42,646 bases of DNA from positions 1 through 42,646 of IMG/VR virus record IMGVR_UViG_3300048919_000249, one strand, 5' to 3'. The position numbers and the translations under genes are program-made. Position 1 is the first letter of the stretch. Every line of letters starts with the position of its first letter. Below, piece by piece: positions 1 to 5,625 of the stretch. The notes beneath the pieces are model-generated. The model made no database searches and was not told where the DNA came from. It saw nothing but the letters and a program-made list of their open reading frames with translations. This DNA comes from a virus.

Positions 1-1
1 A

Positions 2-454
2 CATCTGAACGCTATGACCGAGCTGAGTGGCAATAAACGCAGGGTTCATACCCGCCATGAGGCACATGGTAGCGTAAGTATGTCGGCAGTTGTATTGCCG
101 GCGGGCGCGAATCCCCAATTCGGTCAGTGCAGCCTGGAAGTGTTTGTCGGTCACGCTGGATTGTTGAATGAACTCGAAATTCTTGGTTGGAGGGAATACA
201 TAGGGCGATTCGGCGCGTTTGCGGCGGCTCTGCAAAGCGCGTTGTTGCGCCTCCAGCTCGGCTTGCTCAAGGGCGTGCAGCGCTCGGCTGTTGAGCATGA
301 CCTGGCGCACGTTCCGGGTTTTGGTGCGCTCCTCGATCTTATAGTCCGCGACGATCCGACACACGTTGACCAGTTGCTTTTCCTTATCGACCTCTTCCCA
401 GCGCAGCGCCGCGATCTCACTGGGACGCATGCCGGTGTAGAAGGCGAACTCAAG
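2..454 (-). pseudogene. tyrosine integrase, 5'-truncated catalytic fragment
   Basis: Reading leftwards, the frame is open from 454 to the window edge and encodes the catalytic domain of a phage tyrosine recombinase. It begins at the catalytic Arg box (FAFYTGMRPSEIAALRW), continues through a Lys-containing strand, and reaches the second box (YNCRHTYATMCLMAG) and LGHS near the edge. These match the Arg, HxxR/CRHT and LGH boxes of phage integrases. Directly upstream in frame is a TGA at 455-457, and no start codon or N-terminal arm- and core-binding domain precedes the Arg box. The upstream DNA instead belongs to a small membrane-protein gene read in another frame. The gene is therefore a 3' fragment joined to foreign sequence, probably by a deletion near 455-470. 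Its true C-terminus and the left attachment site would lie outside the window. Unless an intact integrase exists elsewhere, excision would be impaired. Confidence 0.8.
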
Positions 455-603
455 TCAGCGCTCTGAACGGCTATGCCTTCGCTGTAGCCTTCTGCATAAC
501 CCTCGGTGAGGCCGTTGCTGAATCCGTTCCGGTAGGCGAGCCAGTAGATGCCGGCGGTCATTAGGACGATTGCTATCAGCGCGCAGATTTGAATTGCAGT
601 CAT
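151..603 (-). pseudogene. small membrane protein with chimeric tail
   Basis: An ATG at 603 with AGGAG eight bases upstream starts a protein with one N-terminal membrane segment (ICALIAIVLMTAGIYWLAY, about residues 5-23). A short run of Gly-rich repeats follows (NGFSNGLTEGYAEGYSEG). Small membrane proteins of this style are common next to integrases in Pseudomonas phages. After about residue 48 the frame enters the integrase fragment in the wrong phase, so the remaining 100 or so residues are antisense-like, Arg/Ser-rich nonsense ending at 151. The native C-terminus has evidently been lost at the same junction that removed the integrase 5' end. Only roughly 460-603 is original coding sequence. 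Function is unknown. Confidence 0.55.
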
Positions 604-661
604 GTGGTGTGCTCCTGGTGATGTCATTGGCTGGTGGTGGCAGCCGCTTGGTTTGTGGTTG

Positions 662-979
662 TTACTCGTTGGTGTCGTCCTGCTGTCGCTGCATGTCTTC
701 GTCGGCCTTGTAGGCGCGGATGTCGATCAGTGAGGCGACGTGCCGGATGTGGGCGTACTTCGGTGCCTTGCGGCTGGTGTCCAGCGTTGTGATGGGAAGT
801 TGGATGCGGCCGCTGCTGATCTCTGCCGCGAACGATTGCTCGTTGAGGTTGCGAAAGTAGCGTTCGCGAACTCTGTCTAGCGGAATCAGAACGTCGCCGA
901 AGGTGCGAAAGAGCAGCTCGACGGTGGCTGACTCCGGTGCCGGGTGCAGGCGGAGCGGGTTTTGTGCTGTGTTACTCAT
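662..979 (-). CDS. PrtN-like transcriptional activator
   Basis: This 105-aa protein has the compact plan of the pyocin activator PrtN family: an N-terminal segment LLFRTFGDVLIPLDRVRERYF, then a central stretch ending in SSGRIQLPITTLDTSRKAPKY and a short helical tail. PrtN itself activates pyocin genes in Pseudomonas aeruginosa when RecA inactivates the repressor PrtR. Phage-borne homologues are usually found beside the integrase, as here, and may act as excision or late regulators. The ATG at 977-979 overlaps the end of the preceding 59-aa gene (stop at 972-974), so the two are translationally coupled in the leftward early operon. The family assignment is by eye; the target promoters are unknown. 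Confidence 0.7.
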   Translation of the reverse strand: MSNTAQNPLRLHPAPESATVELLFRTFGDVLIPLDRVRERYFRNLNEQSFAAEISSGRIQLPITTLDTSRKAPKYAHIRHVASLIDIRAYKADEDMQRQQDDTNE

Positions 980-1151
980 GGCTTTGTTGGGCCTCCTTGC
1001 GTTGTTTTCTTGCCGGGTGGTTCCAGGCGTTCAGGCAGTGGGTTCTGGTCAGCTCGCGCAGATGCTCGGGCACTTCGAGGAGCGCGGCGTTGCGCTCCTC
1101 GCGTGTCCGCATGGCGATGATCTGGCGGGCGTATTCCCTAGGCCACGTCAC
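972..1151 (-). CDS. 59-aa phage protein, unknown function
   Basis: A GTG at 1149-1151 opens a 59-codon reading frame beginning MTWPREYARQIIAMRTREER and ending in a basic tail (ARKQRKEAQQSHE). It overlaps the 3' end of the antirepressor-like gene (stop at 1138) and runs 8 bases into the PrtN-like gene, so it fits tightly in the operon. The protein is highly charged and predicted helical, with a segment LLEVPEHLRELTRTHCLNAWNH that looks like a recurring small-protein fold of Pseudomonas phages. No catalytic motif is visible. The start is chosen because it is the only one giving contiguous operon packing. Confidence 0.6.
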   Translation of the reverse strand: MTWPREYARQIIAMRTREERNAALLEVPEHLRELTRTHCLNAWNHPARKQRKEAQQSHE

Positions 1152-1422
1152 GGTTGTCTGCCGGGATGGCAGGTAGGTCGATGCCCAACTGTTCAGCCAG
1201 CCAGCGGATGCCGGGTTGTTTCACCCTGGTCGACTGGCTGTACTGCATGCCGAGCTGGTCGTGGTACCACTGGCCGTCCTTGATGCGCAGGTAATCGCGG
1301 TCGCGGTTGGGGTAGGCCGGTAGGTTCCTCTCGTTGAGCAGGCCTTTTTCCCGCATGCGAGCGATGAGCTTTGGCCGGGTGAGGCCGAGTTGGGTTGCGG
1401 CTTGGGCGAGGTTGCGCTCCAT
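1138..1422 (-). CDS. antirepressor KilAC-like DNA-binding protein
   Basis: The ATG at 1422 is preceded by a very strong ribosome site (GGGGGGAG), which fixes the start. The 94-aa product begins with a helix-turn-helix-like segment (ERNLAQAATQLGLTRPKLIARMREKGLL). A linker and the pattern YHDQLGMQYSQSTRVKQPGIRWLAEQLGI follow, resembling the C-terminal KilA-C domain of phage antirepressors (conserved S/T, V..pGi.WLa..L). Only that domain is present; the usual N-terminal BRO or pRha part is missing, as in many short Pseudomonas phage versions. It lies in the leftward operon controlled by the operators at 2235-2273, so it is expected to be expressed after repressor release. Confidence 0.6.
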   Translation of the reverse strand: MERNLAQAATQLGLTRPKLIARMREKGLLNERNLPAYPNRDRDYLRIKDGQWYHDQLGMQYSQSTRVKQPGIRWLAEQLGIDLPAIPADNRDVA

Positions 1423-1432
1423 GGCTCCCCCC

Positions 1433-2023
1433 TTATGCCGCGTGCGCGGCTGGGGTGGCCGCTGCAGCGAGGTGGTTGATGGACTCGGTGACCTTGCCGT
1501 AGATCTCGACATCGGTCCCGTACGCGGTGAAACACCGGGTGTGCGGGCTTTTGTTGCCGATGCTCAGGATGGTGGTGACGCCCGAGCGCGATTGCGTACG
1601 GTGCAGCGCTACATGTAGAGGGTAGTCGAACCCCATGTCGAGGCTCAGCACGCCACCGGTGCGTACCAGTTCGAGCACCCGTTGCTTGTCCGAGACCTCG
1701 AAGCGGCCATATTCGCGGCTGGCGTGCGGGCGGTGCACCATGTCTGTGGTGTTGCTCGCGTCGAACGGGCCATTGGCGATTTCTTCGATAAAGTCGGCCA
1801 GCTTGAGGTGCGTTTTTTTGTCGTTCTGCAGCGTCAGCGTGTGGCGTTCGCTGCCCAGCTCGACGACGAAGGTGCTCTCCGTTTTACCGCGTTCGACCTT
1901 GAGACGGAACGCCAGGCACTCACGCTTGGGCGCTGTTCGGAGGACGTGGTTGAAGGTCTCGGTCAGGTTGACCTGGGCGTTGAGCAACTGCAGGGTGCGG
2001 TTGTCGATTTTGTACTTGATCAT
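1433..2023 (-). CDS. 196-aa early phage protein, unknown function
   Basis: This 196-aa protein starts MIKYKIDNRTLQLLNAQVNL and is mostly mixed alpha/beta with regular charged strands (for example KVERGKTESTFVVELGSERHTLTLQN). No transmembrane segment or recognised catalytic motif is visible. Its ATG at 2021-2023 overlaps the stop of the 58-aa gene upstream (ATGA overlap), so translation is coupled. It is followed 10 bases later by the antirepressor-like gene. Position in the leftward early operon suggests a role in regulation or takeover of the host, but that is inference only. Confidence 0.6.
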   Translation of the reverse strand: MIKYKIDNRTLQLLNAQVNLTETFNHVLRTAPKRECLAFRLKVERGKTESTFVVELGSERHTLTLQNDKKTHLKLADFIEEIANGPFDASNTTDMVHRPHASREYGRFEVSDKQRVLELVRTGGVLSLDMGFDYPLHVALHRTQSRSGVTTILSIGNKSPHTRCFTAYGTDVEIYGKVTESINHLAAAATPAAHAA

Positions 2024-2196
2024 GCGGCGTGCCCTCCGCCGTTCGGGTCGAATGGGGTGGGGGCAGTGCGAGCTTGCTGCTTCGGTTTGCTGGTGACAAA
2101 CGAGCAGCCGCTCTCGCGGGCCAGGCGGCGGATTTCGAAGATTCGGTACGGGTCGGCAGCGGTCGGGTGTATGTGAAGGGTTGCTCTGGTGTGCAT
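2020..2196 (-). CDS. 58-aa first gene of leftward operon
   Basis: The ATG at 2194-2196 follows GAGG at a seven-base spacing and is the first start downstream of the leftward promoter at 2233-2260. The 58-aa product contains YRIFEIRRLARESGCSF, which looks like a short amphipathic, possibly DNA-contacting helix, and a Pro/Gly-rich tail. The stop overlaps the start of the 196-aa gene. I do not recognise the family. Being promoter-proximal, it would be the first protein made leftwards on induction, a position occupied by N or Kil-type regulators in lambda-like phages, but no Arg-rich N motif is seen. Confidence 0.55.
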   Translation of the reverse strand: MHTRATLHIHPTAADPYRIFEIRRLARESGCSFVTSKPKQQARTAPTPFDPNGGGHAA

Positions 2197-2232
2197 GTTT
2201 TTACCTCGCTCTGTGGTGGAAGAGTGAGGCGA

Positions 2233-2260
2233 ATATCAACCATCGGTTGTTCAATGTCAA
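2233..2260 (-). promoter_or_regulatory. leftward early promoter (PL-like)
   Basis: On the minus strand a perfect -35 hexamer TTGACA (2260-2255) is followed after 16 bases by TGATAT (2238-2233), about 35 bases upstream of the first early start codon. The -35 overlaps operator 2258-2270 and the -10 overlaps operator 2237-2249, so repressor binding would occlude RNA polymerase directly. Confidence 0.65.
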
Positions 2261-2273
2261 CTGTTGGTTGATT
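2235..2273. promoter_or_regulatory. two repressor operators (OL-like)
   Basis: Two copies of the pattern CAAC-N5-GTTG lie at 2237-2249 and 2258-2270, with extended dyads such as ATCAACCATCGGTTGTT. Their centres are 21 bp apart, two helical turns, which favours cooperative binding on the same DNA face. The same pattern occurs three times at 4211-4280 around the repressor/Cro promoters, arguing that all five are sites for the same regulator pair. Confidence 0.7.
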
Positions 2274-2372
2274 TATAGAGCCCATTGCTAACGAAGTAGA
2301 CGATGTGGTGGCTATTCGATAGCATTTGATGAACTAACCAAATTATCTTGAATTGAGTTTTGGAAGAAATCT

Positions 2373-3503
2373 GTGCAAAAAAAGGATTTGAGGCGCAATC
2401 GCCAAGTCACTAACAATCGTACAACCATTTATGATCGAATTTGGTCGAGGTTGCATAAGATTGCGCATTGGATTGGGTTTGGACGCTTTTTAATGTTGAT
2501 GAGCGTGACACTGATTGTTAGCGTGGGTTTATATATTGTCTGGAAATTTTCATTTGGGATTGATTTGCCATTTGTTGGTTTTAAATTTACAGAACAGTCG
2601 GATAAGTTAGGTCAATTTGGAGATTTTTTCGGTGGCGTACTCAATCCTTTACTAAGCTTCATGGCTCTTCTTGGTGTTTTGTATACCATCCGCACTCAGG
2701 GGCAGGAGTTGAAAGAGGCAAGGGAGGAGACACGGATCGCTAATCGGATTCAAGATAAGCAAACAGGAGTGTTTGAGCGGCAGAATTTCGAGTCAGTATT
2801 TTTTAGATTAGTTGATGTTCATTCGAAGATAGCTGAGAGAATCAGGAGTAAAATAGACCCTTGGGGTAGCTTAAATGGGTTTGATGCTGCCGTTAGCGAT
2901 ATACTAAAAAATTACAAGTACACTTGTGAGGATTTAGCAGAAGCCAGAAGGCTAGCTCCTAAACCTCAATATCCGGCAATAAATGCTGAAATAATTACTG
3001 AACAGCAGTTACTGCAACAAGCTTTCGAGCAAGGTATCCATGGTGAGATACGCGTCATGCTTTCTCAATACTATAGGAATATATATCAAATCCTAAAGCT
3101 TGTTGACGGATTCAAAATGTTTACCGGGGAAGAAAGTAAATGGAAGCGTGGATCTCGGCAGATTAGATTAGATTATTTCCATAAAAGGCAGTATTCCAAT
3201 ATCCTGAGGGCGCAATTATCAGAGGATGAACTTAAATTGCTATTCTTTTATTGCATTACCCCATACGGAGAGGGCCTTAAGAGTTACGTCGAGCAATATT
3301 CTTTACTGAAGCACCTGCAAAAATCTAAATTTCTAAATGGACGGAAGGAGGTGTTCGATCTTTACGAGGATGAAGCATATGCTGATTTTCATGAGGTTTC
3401 GAACTCTAAAATAATGTTCTATGAAAGATTGCGGGTTCGAGATCAGCTTCGCGCTACATATAATCCCGATTCATCGTTGCCACATTCATTCGGAGATGAA
3501 TGA
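2373..3503 (+). CDS. AbiC-like membrane abortive-infection protein
   Basis: A 376-aa protein opening with GTG at 2373 (GGAAG six bases before). It has two membrane segments, about residues 40-62 (LMLMSVTLIVSVGLYIVWKF) and 88-107 (FGGVLNPLLSFMALLGVLYT), then a coiled-coil-like stretch (GQELKEAREETRIANRIQ) and a soluble C-terminal region. The pattern GQFGDFFGGVLNPLLSF immediately before the second helix is typical of the putative AbiC-like abortive-infection family. The gene is clearly AT-richer than its neighbours and lies between the two operator regions, convergent with the repressor and overlapping its 3' end by 18 bases. The location resembles that of lambda rexAB, so a superinfection-exclusion role is likely. 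It is on the strand opposite the repressor, so it must have its own promoter, which I could not assign confidently. Confidence 0.7.
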   Translation: MQKKDLRRNRQVTNNRTTIYDRIWSRLHKIAHWIGFGRFLMLMSVTLIVSVGLYIVWKFSFGIDLPFVGFKFTEQSDKLGQFGDFFGGVLNPLLSFMALLGVLYTIRTQGQELKEAREETRIANRIQDKQTGVFERQNFESVFFRLVDVHSKIAERIRSKIDPWGSLNGFDAAVSDILKNYKYTCEDLAEARRLAPKPQYPAINAEIITEQQLLQQAFEQGIHGEIRVMLSQYYRNIYQILKLVDGFKMFTGEESKWKRGSRQIRLDYFHKRQYSNILRAQLSEDELKLLFFYCITPYGEGLKSYVEQYSLLKHLQKSKFLNGRKEVFDLYEDEAYADFHEVSNSKIMFYERLRVRDQLRATYNPDSSLPHSFGDE

Positions 3504-4217
3504 TCCAACTACTTTTCCACATATGTGAGTCTCTTCGGTAATCTCTATTATTGGATATTGAGGGTTAATCGGGCGTAGATATTTACGGCCGGCATCTTCT
3601 GCTAGTACTTTGAAGGTGGCCTCATTTGTTCTCGGTAGCCTAGCTATGACGCGATCTCCGGTCTTCGTCTCAGCATCAGGATCCACAAAAATAATGCATC
3701 CGGTTGGATAGCTACGACCAGGTCCTTGATTAGTCATTGAGTCTCCAAGAACCTTTAATGCATAGCCATGAATGCTGATTTGAACTGGACAGGATAGCCA
3801 AGAGTCAGCGTCGTACGACTCAAAATTAGTGATTGCTTCGCACCAAGCACCTGCCTGTACCCAAGAAATTAGCGGTACCTTACCAAAGCGATGATTGATC
3901 TCGGAGACGTTACTTTCATCGCTTATCCCCCCTTGAGAAACACTATCCTCAGTGGTTTGTTTTTTGGGCAGAACTCCATATTCAAGCCATTCGCGACGGA
4001 TTTTCAGCCATGAGCATAAAGCAGTCATGCTATCCGCTTCGGCTATCGCTTCACCGTTCAACCATTTGCTTATAGCTTGAGTCGTCTTACGGATGCCCAA
4101 GTTTTTCAACTGACGATGAATGTCCACTCCACGACCACGGGCGCGAACGCCGGCATCGTCGAGAGCTTCGTGCAGGCGCTCGCTGAAAGCTGCGCGGAGG
4201 GAGTTTTTATCAACCAT
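3486..4217 (-). CDS. cI: LexA-like phage repressor (CI)
   Basis: This 243-aa protein has an N-terminal XRE-type helix-turn-helix (about residues 34-60; RKTTQAISKWLNG is the recognition region) and a C-terminal S24 autoprotease domain. The expected self-cleavage Ala-Gly is A122-G123 (WVQAGAW), the nucleophile Ser is S160 (LGDSMT) and the general base Lys is K203 (ATFKVL). RecA-stimulated self-cleavage would therefore induce the prophage after DNA damage. The start codon overlaps one operator copy (4211-4223), which implies autoregulation. The ribosome site before ATG 4217 is weak, as in many maintenance-promoter repressor transcripts. The gene diverges from the Cro-like gene at 4297. Confidence 0.9.
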   Translation of the reverse strand: MVDKNSLRAAFSERLHEALDDAGVRARGRGVDIHRQLKNLGIRKTTQAISKWLNGEAIAEADSMTALCSWLKIRREWLEYGVLPKKQTTEDSVSQGGISDESNVSEINHRFGKVPLISWVQAGAWCEAITNFESYDADSWLSCPVQISIHGYALKVLGDSMTNQGPGRSYPTGCIIFVDPDAETKTGDRVIARLPRTNEATFKVLAEDAGRKYLRPINPQYPIIEITEETHICGKVVGSFISE

Positions 4218-4282
4218 GAGTTGAGAGTCTCATAAAGGTTGCGCAATAGTCAGTTGATCTATAACATCAACCGCAAGTTGAT
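4211..4282. promoter_or_regulatory. three repressor operators and PR-like promoter
   Basis: Three dyads of the form CAAY-N5-GTTG are present: 4211-4223 (over the repressor start codon), 4244-4256 (CAAT variant) and 4268-4280, where ATCAACCGCAAGTTGAT is a perfect 17-bp dyad. A rightward promoter fits as TTGCGC (4239-4244) and TATAAC (4260-4265) with a 15-base spacer; the middle operator lies between the hexamers and the strongest one at the start site. Arrangement and motif match the leftward pair at 2235-2273. Confidence 0.65.
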
Positions 4283-4296
4283 AAATGGAGGTTGTC

Positions 4297-4557
4297 ATGT
4301 TGGACCCCGCAGATTTTCCGAGCGCAATCGCGTATGCGTTTGAAGCCGTAGGCGGCATCGGAGCTGCCGCAAAGGTATGCAACAGAAGCTATCAGGCATT
4401 GAACAAATGGCGCCAAGCGGCATGTCTGCCGCGAACGGATTACACCGGCGAAACCAAATACGCTGAGCTGCTGGCTGAAGCAGCTCATCAGAAAGGCAAT
4501 GTGTTTCAATCCACTTGGCTGTTAAGCGTTTCAGCTCCTCATAAAGCTGCAGCGTAG
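4297..4557 (+). CDS. Cro-like regulator
   Basis: The ATG at 4297 has GGAGG five bases upstream, so it is preferred over the in-frame ATG at 4285, which would place the ribosome site inside the gene. The 86-aa product has a YdaS/Cro-type helix-turn-helix: IAYAFEAVGGIGAAAKVCNRSYQALNKWRQ, with GAAAKVCNRSYQALNKW as the turn and recognition helices. It is the first gene of the rightward early transcript and diverges from the repressor across the operator cluster. By position and fold it should bind the same operators and switch off repressor synthesis during lytic growth. Confidence 0.75.
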   Translation: MLDPADFPSAIAYAFEAVGGIGAAAKVCNRSYQALNKWRQAACLPRTDYTGETKYAELLAEAAHQKGNVFQSTWLLSVSAPHKAAA

Positions 4558-4886
4558 AGAAAAAAGGCGACCAATAGGTCGCCCAGTTCCTCCCGGCACG
4601 CACCACCACAGCGCTGTCGGGTCGCGATAAAGATAGGCGGGCACACCACATGCAACCACCGCCCTTTATCTCGCTTTTCCAAGGCTCGGAAGCCTTGGTG
4701 TTGCTGCCTTTTCCACCACAGATTGGGCAGCTGTTGCGCCAGGGGTGAGCAACGGATTGCTCGCCCCGGCACGGTGCCGGTATCGATCCCGTAGATCTAG
4801 CCGGCGTTTGGGCCCTTTCAAGCCACGCGGCAAATGTATCACCACTGCATGTCGCGCGGCACTGGCAACTTACAAGGATTAATGCC
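4558..4886 (-). ncRNA. hairpin-rich region, candidate leftward antisense RNA
   Basis: This 329-base interval between the Cro-like and CII-like genes has no convincing protein gene but several strong hairpins. These are 4679-4698 (8-bp perfect stem, four-base loop CGGA), 4742-4767 (11-bp stem, one G-T pair, same CGGA loop), 4766-4780 (CCGGC/GCCGG) and 4566-4583 (terminator). On the minus strand the last one is followed by T6, so a leftward transcript would end just inside the Cro-like gene. That geometry recalls lambda OOP RNA, which runs antisense between cro and O. The G-T pair in the 11-bp stem pairs better in a rightward RNA, so the functional strand is uncertain. Weak minus-strand reading frames cross the region, one with two CxxC motifs (CPICGG and CMWC), but they lack a plausible ribosome site. 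Confidence 0.35.
4560..4583 (-). terminator. leftward intrinsic terminator
   Basis: GGCGACC (4566-4572), loop AATA and GGTCGCC (4577-4583) form a perfect 7-bp stem. On the minus strand it is followed by six T residues (4565-4560). On the plus strand there is no T tract, so it should terminate leftward transcription only. Confidence 0.65.
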
Positions 4887-5405
4887 ATGAGCCGTATCGT
4901 TCTGAGCTCTCGAGACCGGGCGCAGCGGGAAGTTTTGCCGCTCGATCTCGCGCTTTACCATGCCGCACGGGACTACCCCGGGGGCGCCGCTGCTATCGCC
5001 GCCACCACCGGGCGAAATGCGACCACGCTGCAGCACAAGCTTTCCCCAACCCACCCAAGCCACACGGTGAACATTCAAGAGTTCGGCGAGATTCTGGAGT
5101 TGACCAAGGATCGCCGCATTTTGGATGCAGTGCATGCATTGGTCGGTGACACGACGTGGCAGGAGCTGGCCGAGGCGTACACGAATGACATGCCCGAGAC
5201 GTTGACTACCGGTATCGCGGAATACTTCCGGAAGGTGGCGGATCTGGCGGACACCTGGGCCAAGAGCATTGGTGACGGTGTCGTTACTGATGAGGAACTG
5301 GCCGCAATTCGCCTTCAGGTGTTTCGTGGGATTCAGGGGCTACTGGGGATGTTCAACCGCGCCACGTATGTCAACCAGACGACGCGGGGTGTTGATCGTG
5401 GCTGA
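4887..5405 (+). CDS. phage regulatory CII family protein
   Basis: A 172-aa protein whose first half contains LDLALYHAARDYPGGAAAIAATTGRNATTLQHKLSP, with a second block NIQEFGEILELTKDRRILDAVHALVG. This is the signature of the phage regulatory CII family (Phage_CII), a helical DNA-binding protein found in the lysis-lysogeny region of many Pseudomonas and enterobacterial prophages. The C-terminal half is acidic and helical and may oligomerise. It is the second gene of the rightward early operon and overlaps the next gene by eight bases. A role as activator of repressor or integrase transcription is likely by family and position, but its binding sites are not evident. Confidence 0.8.
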   Translation: MSRIVLSSRDRAQREVLPLDLALYHAARDYPGGAAAIAATTGRNATTLQHKLSPTHPSHTVNIQEFGEILELTKDRRILDAVHALVGDTTWQELAEAYTNDMPETLTTGIAEYFRKVADLADTWAKSIGDGVVTDEELAAIRLQVFRGIQGLLGMFNRATYVNQTTRGVDRG

Positions 5406-5625
5406 CATCGCTGACTTCGCTAATGACCTGGTGCAAGAGCGTATCGATCAAGCGCTCGCTGTACGCAACGCCGCCAAGCCTGCTTTGGCGGCGCATTCGT
5501 TTCTGTTCTGCGAAACGTGTGATGACCCGATTTCGGAGGCTCGTCGTGTGGCGTCGCCCGGCTGCACCCAATGCGTGGGATGTCTCTCTCTCGCGGAACT
5601 GAAGGGGGCTCGTCATGCTGGATGA
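5398..5625 (+). CDS. TraR/DksA-type zinc-finger protein
   Basis: A GTG at 5398 starts a 75-aa protein (ADIADFANDLVQERIDQAL) that overlaps the CII-like gene by eight bases. The N-terminal half is a helix with acidic residues, and the C-terminal half carries a C4 zinc finger: C38 and C41 (FCETCDDP) and C59 and C62 (CTQCVGC), with an extra C56. The spacing C-x2-C-x17-C-x2-C matches TraR/DksA proteins, which bind the secondary channel of RNA polymerase. Phage copies probably tune host or phage transcription early in infection. It overlaps the replication gene by 11 bases. Confidence 0.8.
   Translation: MADIADFANDLVQERIDQALAVRNAAKPALAAHSFLFCETCDDPISEARRVASPGCTQCVGCLSLAELKGARHAG

Noticed and set aside
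1-466. 150-aa plus-strand protein at the left edge
   Set aside because: It is the complement of the integrase fragment, whose catalytic boxes are unmistakable on the minus strand.
4650-4748. 32-aa plus-strand peptide (MQPPPFISLFQGSEALVLLP)
   Set aside because: No ribosome site and its frame is dictated by the hairpins at 4679-4698 and 4742-4767, so structure explains the sequence better.
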